This document shows, one piece after another, positions 1 through 7,479 of a DNA stretch of 35,887 nucleotides. How positions within the stretch are numbered: position 1 is the first letter of the stretch; each line of letters begins with the position of its first letter. Source of the DNA: a virus; IMG/VR virus record IMGVR_UViG_3300045999_005601, positions 1 to 35,887 of that record, one strand, 5' to 3'. The position numbers and the translations under genes were made by a program. The notes beneath the pieces are model-generated. The model was not told the origin of the DNA and did not search any database. It saw nothing but the letters and a program-made list of their open reading frames with translations.

Positions 1-36
1 CCCATCATAACAGAATTTAAAATTGAAAGGATAAAA

Positions 37-540
37 ATGAAATTAATACAGATAGACGAATATATCGAACAAGAGAAACCGTTATCTGGTCCTCTTCACG
101 TTACCAAAGTTCCAGAAACTCTTGAGTACCAACTAAAGGAAAGATTCCTAGACCTATTCGCGCAATGTGGAATTGTTAACACAGTTGCTGAACAGATGGG
201 TCTATCTCCAGGAACTTTCTATTCATGGAGACGTAAAGACAAAGTCTTTGCTGATGAATGGGATAGAATCCGTAGAGAAGAACTACTAGCCATAGTTGAA
301 GATAAAGCCTTCACCAGAGTTATGTCTGATGAGAAGGCTGACCATCTCATGATGTTCCTAATGAAGTCTTGGAAGAGAGAAATCTATGACGATAAGTTTG
401 TCTCTGACAAGAAAGAGAAGAAGTCTTACAACCTTACCATTACAGATGCTAGAGAACAGAAGCAGCTAGAAAGTAATACAATAGATGCAACCGTCGTATC
501 ACTTCAACCCACGAAAACAGAAAATGATGAAGAGGGATGA
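37..540 (+). CDS. Terminase small subunit (putative), HTH protein
   Basis: This is probably the DNA-recognition subunit of the packaging motor, which selects the phage DNA and delivers it to the large subunit. The 167-residue protein has a helix-turn-helix-like stretch at about residues 45-65 (VNTVAEQMGLSPGTFYSWRR), of the kind that recruits DNA in terminase small subunits. A charged helical middle and a low-complexity tail follow. The start has an SD-like GAAAGG seven bases upstream of the ATG. It sits directly before the terminase large subunit and overlaps it, which is the usual order. The family assignment rests on the HTH and the position. A generic phage DNA-binding protein is the alternative. 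It is the first complete gene of the rightward late block. Confidence 0.75.
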   Translation: MKLIQIDEYIEQEKPLSGPLHVTKVPETLEYQLKERFLDLFAQCGIVNTVAEQMGLSPGTFYSWRRKDKVFADEWDRIRREELLAIVEDKAFTRVMSDEKADHLMMFLMKSWKREIYDDKFVSDKKEKKSYNLTITDAREQKQLESNTIDATVVSLQPTKTENDEEG

Positions 541-1825
541 AGAGGAAGATTCCTTTCGTCTAAACTTCTCATGTTTACCTGCTCAAGCAGACTTCGTTAA
601 ATCAACCGAGCCCTTGGTGGCTTTCGTTGGTGGTCTAGGTTCTGGCAAATCTAGAGCAGCCTGTTACAAAGCTATTCAGCTTTGCCTAATGAATGCTCCA
701 TGTCCGGGTATCTTCATTGAACCTTCTTACTCTCTAATCAGAGACGTAGCCTTTCCTACTTTTAGGGAGGTACTAGAGGAACTAGGGTTAGAGTATAAAG
801 TTCATATTTCAAATTTTGAAATTGAGATAGACGGTAAGGCTAAGATTCTTTTCCGTTCAGGTGAAGAACCTGAACGTCTAGTAGGTATTAACGCTGCTTG
901 GGCTATCATTGACGAACCGGGCGTACAGACAGAACTAGTAGCAAAGAATGCTTTGGCCCGGCTAAGGCATCCCAAGGCTAAACAGAGACAACTGTGTTTT
1001 ACTGGTACTCCTGAAGGTTTGAACTGGTTCTATGAATGGTGCCAGAGAAAAGACGTTAAAGTCATCAAGGCTAAGACAACTGATAACCCATTCTTACCTT
1101 CAACCTATGTAGACGATTTGAAAAAGAATTATACAGATGAAGAAGTCAATGCTTACATCAATGGTGAGTTCGTTAGGTTTGAAGGTGGATGGTATAAAGT
1201 TAAACCTAGAGTTATCAAGCCTGTTGAAGATATTAATGGCTTTCAGATTTATCGTCTACCTAGTCAATGTTCAAATCAACTTGTTATTGGTATCGATACA
1301 GGTGGTGGTCTTCTAAAAGATAGTTCTGCTGTAGTCATTGTAGATAAGAGAGATAAGGCTTTAGTCGCTTGTTGGTCGTCTTCTGCTGCTACAATCGACG
1401 AGATTGCAGATAGAGTAGAATATGCGTTTAATAGATTCCAGACTTCATACCACCACAAATTTGAAGCCTTTGGCGGTAAGAAGTCAAACGACGTTCCATT
1501 TGTAGTTATTGAGACTAACGGTATTGGTGAAGCTACTTGGCAGGCTATCAATATTAAAAAGAGAATTCCTGCTGTAAAGCAAAGAACTACTGAGGCTGTT
1601 AGGTACCAAGGTATGTTGTTAACAAAACGTGCAATAGAAGCTGGTATTATTGAAGGTCCACAAGAACTTGCCGATGAAACAGATAAACTAATTGTTGATA
1701 ACGGTAGGTTCAAAGGACCTAAAGATATCTCTATGGCTATAGGCTTCTGTTTAAGAGAGATAGAAAGAAACCCGTATAAAGCACCAGAACAGTCCAGAGA
1801 TTCAACTTTTAGAATGAAAATCTAA
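485..1825 (+). CDS. terL: Terminase large subunit (packaging ATPase/nuclease)
   Basis: This is the motor that pumps phage DNA into the prohead and cuts it. The ATPase half has a Walker A motif GGLGSGKS (residues 49-56), a Walker B with catalytic acids IIDEP (D143, E144) and a CFTGTPEG coupling motif (about 171-178). The C-terminal RNase H-like nuclease half shows its three acidic positions: D271 in VIGIDTGGG, E343 in VVIETNG and D414 in GPKDISMA. The 446-residue length is normal for the family. The start is uncertain. ATG 485 overlaps the upstream gene by 56 bases, ATG 524 would overlap by only 17 bases, and neither has a good SD, so translation is probably coupled to the small subunit. Confidence 0.96.
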   Translation: MQPSYHFNPRKQKMMKRDEEEDSFRLNFSCLPAQADFVKSTEPLVAFVGGLGSGKSRAACYKAIQLCLMNAPCPGIFIEPSYSLIRDVAFPTFREVLEELGLEYKVHISNFEIEIDGKAKILFRSGEEPERLVGINAAWAIIDEPGVQTELVAKNALARLRHPKAKQRQLCFTGTPEGLNWFYEWCQRKDVKVIKAKTTDNPFLPSTYVDDLKKNYTDEEVNAYINGEFVRFEGGWYKVKPRVIKPVEDINGFQIYRLPSQCSNQLVIGIDTGGGLLKDSSAVVIVDKRDKALVACWSSSAATIDEIADRVEYAFNRFQTSYHHKFEAFGGKKSNDVPFVVIETNGIGEATWQAINIKKRIPAVKQRTTEAVRYQGMLLTKRAIEAGIIEGPQELADETDKLIVDNGRFKGPKDISMAIGFCLREIERNPYKAPEQSRDSTFRMKI

Positions 1826-1905
1826 GGGTTGACCCGCTTGACACTCTGGTGGGAAAGTGCCTCCCCATGAACGTTCCCTTCCCCCCGCGCCCACGGCGCT
1901 CTACA
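1826..1905 (+). other. G+C-rich island between terminase and the next gene
   Basis: These 80 bases contain 52 G or C (65%), while the flanking genes are near 40%. The stretch opens with an imperfect palindrome GGGTTGACCC, has a TTGACA hexamer at 1838-1843 without a matching -10, and ends in a pyrimidine run. It covers the doubtful N-terminus of the next gene. It could be a control site, a packaging-related site next to the terminase genes, or imported DNA. Nothing seen here decides between them. Confidence 0.4.
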
Positions 1906-2253
1906 AACCGATACATGGATATGGCTAAAGATGTTAACTTTGAACAATTCCAAGCCAATCCACAACGTGATGCTCAGAATATTAAAAACGCTAATGATTC
2001 TGCTATGTGGGGCGACATTGCTAATATTGGTCTTACTGGTCTAGGTACTGCTGCTGGTGCTGGTATTGGTACATTAGTAGGTGGTCCGGCTGGTACTATG
2101 GTTGGTGCTACATTAGGCAATGCTGCTGGTCAAGCTGTAGGTGGTATGGCTAAGAGTGCTATATCTACACAAGGTCAGAATGCACTAGCTGAAGATGAAC
2201 TAAGAGCTAGAAAAGAACAAGCCTTAATGCAAGCAATTGCGATGATGAGGTGA
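1849..2253 (+). CDS. Glycine-rich small protein, unknown function
   Basis: I do not recognise a characterised family. Residues 60-105 form a Gly/Ala-rich hydrophobic stretch (GLGTAAGAGIGTLVGG and onward) of the kind that can insert in or cross a membrane. Similar segments occur in phage ejection proteins, including the 667-residue protein at the end of this block. The C-terminus is a charged helix. The start is unclear: GTG 1849, ATG 1867, ATG 1915 and ATG 1921 are in frame and none has a convincing SD. The Pro/Arg-rich N-terminus encoded before 1915 lies in a G+C-rich island unlike the rest of the gene, so translation may really begin at 1915 or 1921. It lies between terminase and portal, so a minor virion or packaging role is possible. 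Confidence 0.6.
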   Translation: MGKCLPMNVPFPPRPRRSTNRYMDMAKDVNFEQFQANPQRDAQNIKNANDSAMWGDIANIGLTGLGTAAGAGIGTLVGGPAGTMVGATLGNAAGQAVGGMAKSAISTQGQNALAEDELRARKEQALMQAIAMMR

Positions 2254-2255
2254 TA

Positions 2256-2435
2256 ATGCCAAAGGTTCCAGCTAAAGTAGAGAAAGAGCTAAAGCTTATT
2301 GCTGTAGATAAAGCTATTGATGCTCTTGAAGATGATGACATGGAAGAAGAGACAGAAAAAACTGATAAGAAACTAGAGACTTGTACCTGCCCTGAATGTG
2401 GATATGAAGGCTCTGAATCCCAATTTAAGAAGTAG
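2256..2435 (+). CDS. Small acidic protein with CxCxxC motif
   Basis: Function unknown. The protein has 59 residues. Its N-terminus is a lysine-rich helix, the middle is highly acidic (EDDDMEEETE), and the C-terminus carries CTCPECGYEG, half of a zinc-ribbon-like knuckle with three cysteines. A fourth ligand is not apparent, so metal binding would need dimerisation or another residue. ATG 2256 is preferred over GTG 2250 because GATGAGG at 2244-2250 gives a well-spaced SD. The gene follows the preceding stop closely and ends eight bases before the portal start, so it belongs to the same transcript. Confidence 0.7.
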   Translation: MPKVPAKVEKELKLIAVDKAIDALEDDDMEEETEKTDKKLETCTCPECGYEGSESQFKK

Positions 2436-2443
2436 GATATGAA

Positions 2444-4285
2444 ATGGAAACCGACATCAAAATTGAAGTTCCTAATTCTACGTCAGGGGAAATTGAAGAG
2501 ATTTCTATTAAAGCGTTTTTTGAAGATACAGAAAAGGAATGGGTAGAGCGGTCTTCAGCTTTTCTATGTCGGGCAGAGTTTAATGAGAAGATGATTGCTG
2601 GTGACCAGTTTCTTGATATCATCAATGAACAGATTGTTGATGATGCGTTCTGGTCTGAATCATCTAAATCTTCTCGTAACTTCCTAGCTAACCTATGCCT
2701 TACTTGGGCTTCAAGAGTTCTAGAAGAAAGACCTTCTATTCACTGTTATCCTAATGAACCAGGCATTGATGTAAAGAAAGCTGAAGCTGCTAACAAGCTT
2801 CTTGAATATGCAAAGCAGAATCAAGATTTTGACGATTTGTGTTTTGAAGCTGCAATGCTTGTTCAGCCTCACAGTGCCGTTGCATTCAAAACAGTATGGG
2901 ACCCATTGTCAGGGCCTTTAGGTAAAGGTGTTCAAGCTTTCTCACCAGAAGGTTTACCATTGTTCAATCCAGACGGTAGTCCGGTTATCGTAGGGAAGAA
3001 CAAACCTTTAGGTGATATTAGCTGGTCAGTCATAAGCATCTTTGATTACTACACAGATGGTTCTGAAGACATAGAAGATTCTGAGTATGTATGTTTTAAA
3101 GATATTATCTCTGTAAATGCTGCTAGAAAATTTCTAGATATGTATCAGAAAGAGAATCAGAATCTTTCTGCTGAAGAGTACACTAACCAATGGGGTGTTA
3201 AAGCTAATGGTGTAATGCTTAAGGAAATGTGGATTAGACCGGGTCACTATCAGTTTCCAGATGGTCTATTCTCAGTAATGGTAGGTGATGTTGTTCTGTT
3301 TGCTACTGCATTTCCTTACGACCACGGTGAACTTCCACTAGCTGTGTGGAAAGTTGGTAAGCGTAGAAATTCTGAGTACGGTACTTCTCACGTTGACAAT
3401 GCTGTCTATATTCAGAAGGTAATCAACCACAACGTAGCTGCTATCGACACTCAGGCTAAGATGGCTAAGGATGTAAAGCTTCTAGGTCATACTTCTATTA
3501 TTGATAAGATGCAGGATGGTGTTCAGCATATTCCATGTGATGACCCTCAACTAGCGCAAGCTACAAGATGGCTTGAACCGCCAGACAGAGCCAAAGTCCT
3601 AGTCAGTTCTTTGGCGGACAATGAACGTGCTTTGTTTGCTGTCTTTGGTCTTAACGAACTATTAAGCGGTGCTGATTCAATGAAGTCAGGTACTGCTGCT
3701 AAGTCTATTGCTTATCTAAATAAGCTAGATTCAATGAAGATGGCAGGTGCTAGTCGTTCTTTGAACAAGGCTATTCTTAGAGTTATGAGACAGACTCTTA
3801 AGCTTTACCAACAATTCGTACAGGCTCCTAGAATTGCTCAAATCCTAGGTAAAGGTAATCTGTACGAACCTCTAGAGTTTATTGGTGCTGATATCGCTGG
3901 TGTTGATGTCAAGCTAGAACCTATCTCTGGTTTCTCTCAGTATAGAGCTAATATTGCTGAAGAGGCTCAGATGGGTATGCAGCAGACAGGGCCTACTCCT
4001 GAAGGTATGTCACAGATGCAAACTGGTCTTAGACAGACTTCTTATGATAAGTCACAACGTGATATTGTATCTGCTCAGATTGATGCTGTCATTAAGGGTA
4101 TGCCTCAAGAAGCTGATAACACTCTAGACCCGATGATTGCTGTAGATGAAATCCTAGGTGTTATTACACAATACTATGGTACACCAATTGGTCAAAATCT
4201 TATGACTCTACTACAGAGTTATAGAACAGCAGCACAGCAGCAACAACAGCAGATGATGCAAGCACAGAACGGAGTTCCACAGTGA
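2444..4285 (+). CDS. Portal protein
   Basis: This is the dodecameric head vertex through which DNA enters and leaves, and the docking site for terminase and the tail adaptor. The identification rests on its position two genes after the terminase large subunit, its length (613 residues), and a portal-like layout. That layout is an N-terminal helical region with WSESSKSSRNFLANLC and RVLEERPSI, a central alpha/beta body, and a long helical C-terminus ending in Gln/Met-rich low complexity (QQQQQQMMQAQ), as in many podovirus portals with barrel extensions. An SD-like TAGGAT lies shortly before the ATG. The stop overlaps the next start by four bases. No diagnostic short motif exists for portals, so the call is mainly by size, context and overall resemblance. 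Confidence 0.88.
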   Translation: METDIKIEVPNSTSGEIEEISIKAFFEDTEKEWVERSSAFLCRAEFNEKMIAGDQFLDIINEQIVDDAFWSESSKSSRNFLANLCLTWASRVLEERPSIHCYPNEPGIDVKKAEAANKLLEYAKQNQDFDDLCFEAAMLVQPHSAVAFKTVWDPLSGPLGKGVQAFSPEGLPLFNPDGSPVIVGKNKPLGDISWSVISIFDYYTDGSEDIEDSEYVCFKDIISVNAARKFLDMYQKENQNLSAEEYTNQWGVKANGVMLKEMWIRPGHYQFPDGLFSVMVGDVVLFATAFPYDHGELPLAVWKVGKRRNSEYGTSHVDNAVYIQKVINHNVAAIDTQAKMAKDVKLLGHTSIIDKMQDGVQHIPCDDPQLAQATRWLEPPDRAKVLVSSLADNERALFAVFGLNELLSGADSMKSGTAAKSIAYLNKLDSMKMAGASRSLNKAILRVMRQTLKLYQQFVQAPRIAQILGKGNLYEPLEFIGADIAGVDVKLEPISGFSQYRANIAEEAQMGMQQTGPTPEGMSQMQTGLRQTSYDKSQRDIVSAQIDAVIKGMPQEADNTLDPMIAVDEILGVITQYYGTPIGQNLMTLLQSYRTAAQQQQQQMMQAQNGVPQ

Positions 4286-4641
4286 AAAATAAAATTCTAC
4301 TAGTAATAGCTATTATTGTAGCAATGGCGATTCCTGCACTAGCAGACCCGGTTCTAGGTTCTTTTAAGGTATATCAAGTAACTTGTAATGGTACTGCTGC
4401 CAAGATGGGTCCATCTAACTATTCAAAGCAAATTGTCTCATTTAGATGGTGGGTTAATAGCGCGACACCTGTATTTGTAGGTGGTAGCGATGTTAATACA
4501 ACTGACAAAGGTTTTCCATATTGCACTGACACAGCTAGCTGTGCCCTAGCTACAGATACAGCAGATGGTCCACCTTCTGAACTATGGTGTAGGACAGCCG
4601 GGTCTTCAGTAATAGTTACAATCTTTGGCGGTCCACGATGA
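4282..4641 (+). CDS. Exported Cys-containing beta-sandwich protein
   Basis: The first 21 residues are a typical Sec signal peptide: positive MKNK, a hydrophobic core, and an ALA-D cleavage site after residue 21. The mature part is about 98 residues and has four cysteines (C35, C81, C87, C103) suited to disulfides in the periplasm. It also shows the pattern R-x-V-N-x-ATPVFVGGSDV followed by G-F-P, which resembles small beta-sandwich modules seen in phage decoration and fibre proteins. A signal peptide on a protein encoded between portal and capsid genes is unusual. It may act outside the cytoplasm, for example in exclusion, at the cell surface, or as a late-added virion part. Translation starts at a GTG with an upstream GGAG and overlaps the portal stop. 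Confidence 0.7.
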   Translation: MKNKILLVIAIIVAMAIPALADPVLGSFKVYQVTCNGTAAKMGPSNYSKQIVSFRWWVNSATPVFVGGSDVNTTDKGFPYCTDTASCALATDTADGPPSELWCRTAGSSVIVTIFGGPR

Positions 4642-5420
4642 AATGGTTACTATCGCTACTACTTGTTACAGGTATAGGTAGCGATACCATATCTGAAAAT
4701 TTTGGAACTATAGGAAAAAGAAATATTCAATCACAATCAGAGGTTATACCTCCTGAACCACCACAAGCTAAATATCAATTTGATTCACAATCTGTAGGAT
4801 TGATTACAACAGCAGGTAGTGATGTTTCTGCTTGGTTTAATGCAGGAACAGTAGCAATGAGTATGGACCAAGCTACTCTATCTAACAGACCTTTGTCTAT
4901 AGTCAGTGGTTCTGATTCAGGAATATGGTTTGATGGTACAAATGATTCTCTAAGTAGAATAAATATGACCAGAAGTGATAACTGGCATATATTTTTAGTT
5001 GCTACTGTTGATTTAGTTGATACAGATTTTTCATGTGGTAACAATGATTTCATATTTGGGGATATAAACTACCATAGTATTCAACTAAGAACATCAGCAG
5101 GTATTATTTATGCTGTTGCATTTAACAATGATGGTACTAACGACTGCGCTGAAGTAGCAATAACTCTAAACATAGATGGAAGAGTTTTAATTGATGCTAA
5201 AAATACAGGTACAGAAGTTAGTATAGCTTTTAATGGAGGAGCATTTACATCAACTGCTAGTGGTAATACTACTAACTTACCTGTAACTATGGGTATGGGA
5301 GGTGTATCAGCTAGATTCTTTGATGGTGCAATTCATGAAGTATATGAATATGATAATGATTTAGATAGTGTTGATAGACAGATTGTATTAGACTACTTAC
5401 AATGGAAATGGAATATCTAA
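4638..5420 (+). CDS. LamG/concanavalin A-like beta-jelly-roll protein
   Basis: This is a probable carbohydrate- or surface-binding protein. Residues 1-15 (MKWLLSLLLVTGIGS) are hydrophobic and may be an export signal. After a Pro-rich linker (residues 38-45) the body shows features of laminin-G/concanavalin A-like folds in phage fibres: SGIWFDGTNDSLS, HIFLVATVD, VSIAFNGGAF, and the C-terminal FFDGAIHEVYEYDNDL with VLDYLQWKWNI. It overlaps the previous signal-peptide gene by four bases, so the pair is probably translated together. Codons are more A+T-rich here (many AAT, ATA and GAT) than in the capsid gene, which fits a recently exchanged appendage gene. The exact ligand cannot be inferred. 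Confidence 0.75.
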   Translation: MKWLLSLLLVTGIGSDTISENFGTIGKRNIQSQSEVIPPEPPQAKYQFDSQSVGLITTAGSDVSAWFNAGTVAMSMDQATLSNRPLSIVSGSDSGIWFDGTNDSLSRINMTRSDNWHIFLVATVDLVDTDFSCGNNDFIFGDINYHSIQLRTSAGIIYAVAFNNDGTNDCAEVAITLNIDGRVLIDAKNTGTEVSIAFNGGAFTSTASGNTTNLPVTMGMGGVSARFFDGAIHEVYEYDNDLDSVDRQIVLDYLQWKWNI

Positions 5421-5421
5421 A

Positions 5422-5784
5422 ATGGAACTAGATAAAGTTGGTCTAAGTGTAGTGTCAGCAGTTCTACCTGCTGGCGTTAGTGTAGGTGAAATCCCAGTGC
5501 CAGAGGGTATTCCTGTATGGATGGCGGCACTAATTGTTGCTCTAGGACCTTCAAGCGTAGCTTTCCTATCTTGGGCTGGTAAGGCTGTTGTTCAAATTGC
5601 AGCGGCTTACTTTAAAAAGAAGTCTGAGTATAAGAAGGCTAAGGCTGAAGCTATGCTAAAGGATTCAAACAAGTCAAATGATTTAGAAGCTATTAAACTA
5701 AAACTAGAAGCTGAAGCTGAATACGCTGCTGCGCATAAGGCTGAAGAAATCGCTTCTAAGATGTCTGCTAAGAAAGGTGAATGA
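5422..5784 (+). CDS. Candidate holin, single-pass membrane protein
   Basis: Holins make holes in the inner membrane that release or time the endolysin. The 120-residue protein has a mildly hydrophobic N-terminus (residues 6-19), a clear membrane segment at about 31-62, and then a lysine- and alanine-rich coiled-coil tail (residues 64-120). This shape, and the CHAP endolysin two genes downstream, make it the best holin candidate in the window. The long charged tail is larger than in most holins, so another membrane-anchored phage protein remains possible. It begins one base after the preceding stop and overlaps the next start region. Confidence 0.55.
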   Translation: MELDKVGLSVVSAVLPAGVSVGEIPVPEGIPVWMAALIVALGPSSVAFLSWAGKAVVQIAAAYFKKKSEYKKAKAEAMLKDSNKSNDLEAIKLKLEAEAEYAAAHKAEEIASKMSAKKGE

Positions 5785-5786
5785 AC

Positions 5787-6311
5787 ATGGATATCAGAGC
5801 TAACGACGATGGTCAAGTAGTAGCCCCTGCTGGCGTTCACAATGCTGCACCTGCTTGTGGTGAACTAGTTTATGGTGGCGGTACTGCATTTACTTCAGCG
5901 TCAAACCCTGCCGCTGAAGTTATTGATGGTACAGGTGTTACTGCTGGTGGTCTATCACTAGGTGTTACTGAGAATGCTACAAATGGTACTCTAACAATTA
6001 CACGAACTGGTGATTATGATGTTGAACTAAATCTAGCTGATTTTTCTAGTGGTACTGCTTCTGGTAACGTTCAGTTTGACGTTCAAAAGAACGGTGCTGC
6101 TTTTTCCGGTACTTCTCGTATGCAGGTTATTCGTGTTGCTGCTACTGCTAAGGCTGGTGTTATTGTTAAGAAGCGTCAACGTCTAAAGAAGGGTGATGTT
6201 CTACGGACAGTTGTAACTTCTGCTGCTGGCGCTGTTCAAACTGTAACTGAAGGTGTCCTACGGGTTACACAAGTTAAGGATATTTCAAGCAAGGTAATTG
6301 TAGAGGAGTGA
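5787..6311 (+). CDS. C1q/TNF-like beta-sandwich virion protein (putative)
   Basis: The 174-residue protein has a beta-strand pattern like C1q/TNF-type jelly rolls used in phage head fibres and decoration proteins. The marks are GTLTITRTGDYDVELNL, VQFDVQKNGAAF, a basic KKRQRLKKGDVLR loop (about residues 132-144) and the closing VTEGVLRVTQV strand. A host-surface or capsid-decoration role is inferred, not shown. ATG 5787 is chosen because AAAGGTGA ends nine bases upstream. An in-frame ATG at 5781 overlaps the previous stop and is the alternative. It lies between the holin candidate and the endolysin, in the accessory cassette that separates portal from scaffold. Confidence 0.65.
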   Translation: MDIRANDDGQVVAPAGVHNAAPACGELVYGGGTAFTSASNPAAEVIDGTGVTAGGLSLGVTENATNGTLTITRTGDYDVELNLADFSSGTASGNVQFDVQKNGAAFSGTSRMQVIRVAATAKAGVIVKKRQRLKKGDVLRTVVTSAAGAVQTVTEGVLRVTQVKDISSKVIVEE

Positions 6312-6314
6312 TAA

Positions 6315-6773
6315 ATGTACGAAGGTGAACTAATCAATTTAGCTAGGTCACAAATTGGTCTTAAGGAATCATCCGGTAACAATGATGGGCCTGAAATTGA
6401 GAAGTTCACCGGAGGCAGAAAAGAACCTTGGTGTGCCCATTTTGTAGCTTGGCTTTTCAGAGAAATTGGAAAGCCTTTACCTACAGATATAAAACCATCA
6501 ATAAGCCAGCATAATCCATTGGCTTCTGTATCACATATGAAGAAAGTGTTTGATAAGAATAAATGGACGGTTGCAGGACCGGTTGTTGGCGGGGTAGTTT
6601 TCTTCACGACTAGGGGGCAGTCAGACTCCGGACCGGGTAGACATGTAGGTGTCATAGAGTCTGTAGAGTCTGACTGTTTCTTTACGATTGAAGGTAATTG
6701 GGGAAATTCTGTTAAAAGAGTAAAAAGAAAGAAATCAGATAAGACCATCTGGTCTTATGGAAAGGTTCCATAA
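6315..6773 (+). CDS. Endolysin, CHAP domain peptidoglycan hydrolase
   Basis: This enzyme cuts cell-wall peptides (amidase or endopeptidase) to release progeny. The 152 residues are essentially one CHAP (NlpC/P60-type) domain. The nucleophile is C40 in EPWCAHFVAW, the histidine is H110 in PGRHVGVIE, and the third polar position is E126 or N128 in IEGNWGNS. There is no signal peptide and no separate wall-binding domain, so it should need a holin to reach its substrate. The membrane protein encoded at 5422 is the obvious partner. Its place between portal and scaffold is unusual, since many phages keep lysis genes at the end of the late block. Confidence 0.9.
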   Translation: MYEGELINLARSQIGLKESSGNNDGPEIEKFTGGRKEPWCAHFVAWLFREIGKPLPTDIKPSISQHNPLASVSHMKKVFDKNKWTVAGPVVGGVVFFTTRGQSDSGPGRHVGVIESVESDCFFTIEGNWGNSVKRVKRKKSDKTIWSYGKVP

Positions 6774-6774
6774 A

Positions 6775-7467
6775 ATGCTACTAACACCAGGTTATATTGA
6801 AGGTGCATTACATGATGTCGTTTTTGAACTACCAATCGCCGCTGATGCTGACTACATTAGTTCAGCTTCAGATGGAGGTTCACCGGGTAACTTCTCGCTG
6901 ACCTCTGCTGAAGGCGGTGATGAAGTCTTTAGGTCCGCTCAAGGTAAACGTCCTTTTCCGGGCTATGGTAGACTTCCACAAGCTACTAAAACCGATGCTT
7001 CAGGTTCAGACCTACAAGTAACTATTACTATTGAAGGTTTCCGTCTAGGTAAGTTTGTTACTCAAGATATTGCTCTTACTGCTGCCGGTACTGAAACAGT
7101 AAAAGGTACTAAGCTTTTAGATGAAGTTAAACGTGTATTCATTAAATCAATTTCAAATCCTGCTGCCAGTGATACACTAGCTGTAGGTCTTGACGATTCT
7201 TGGCTAGGTCTACCGTTTGATATTTCACATAAGTCAGCTATCCGCTCAATTCTAAAGATTGCTGCTGGTACTCCTGACGCTAACGGTCCTAAGATTCAAA
7301 CTGACATAACTGATGCTATGGTCAAGCTTGAAGCTTACGGTTCTGGTATTGATGTTAAGACTCTCTATTCGTCAACAGCTATCGCTGTTACAGATAGATA
7401 CTTTATGAAGGTTATTAACAATGGCTCTACTCGCGTAATGAGTAGAGTAGGTACACTTCTAGGCTGA
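6775..7467 (+). CDS. Probable minor structural protein, unknown family
   Basis: I do not recognise the family. The 230-residue protein is soluble, has no signal or membrane segments, and looks beta-rich with alternating strands (VTITIEGFRLGKFV, SDTLAVGLDDSWLGL, DRYFMKVINNGSTRV). It lies immediately before the scaffold and capsid genes, so a head-associated role such as decoration is the most economical guess. ATG 6775 is preferred because AAAGG ends nine bases before it. An in-frame ATG at 6757 would overlap the endolysin by 17 bases. Codon use matches the neighbouring capsid gene, with many GGT, GCT and CTA codons, which suggests a highly expressed late protein. Confidence 0.6.
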   Translation: MLLTPGYIEGALHDVVFELPIAADADYISSASDGGSPGNFSLTSAEGGDEVFRSAQGKRPFPGYGRLPQATKTDASGSDLQVTITIEGFRLGKFVTQDIALTAAGTETVKGTKLLDEVKRVFIKSISNPAASDTLAVGLDDSWLGLPFDISHKSAIRSILKIAAGTPDANGPKIQTDITDAMVKLEAYGSGIDVKTLYSSTAIAVTDRYFMKVINNGSTRVMSRVGTLLG

Positions 7468-7479
7468 GAGAATAACTAA

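Noticed and set aside
1276-1713. A 145-codon frame on the minus strand inside the terminase gene
   Set aside because: It lies opposite a gene with clear terminase motifs and has no supporting features.
1838-1866. A sigma70 promoter starting from TTGACA in the G+C-rich island
   Set aside because: At the usual 17-base spacing the -10 position reads CTCCCC, so no promoter can be supported.
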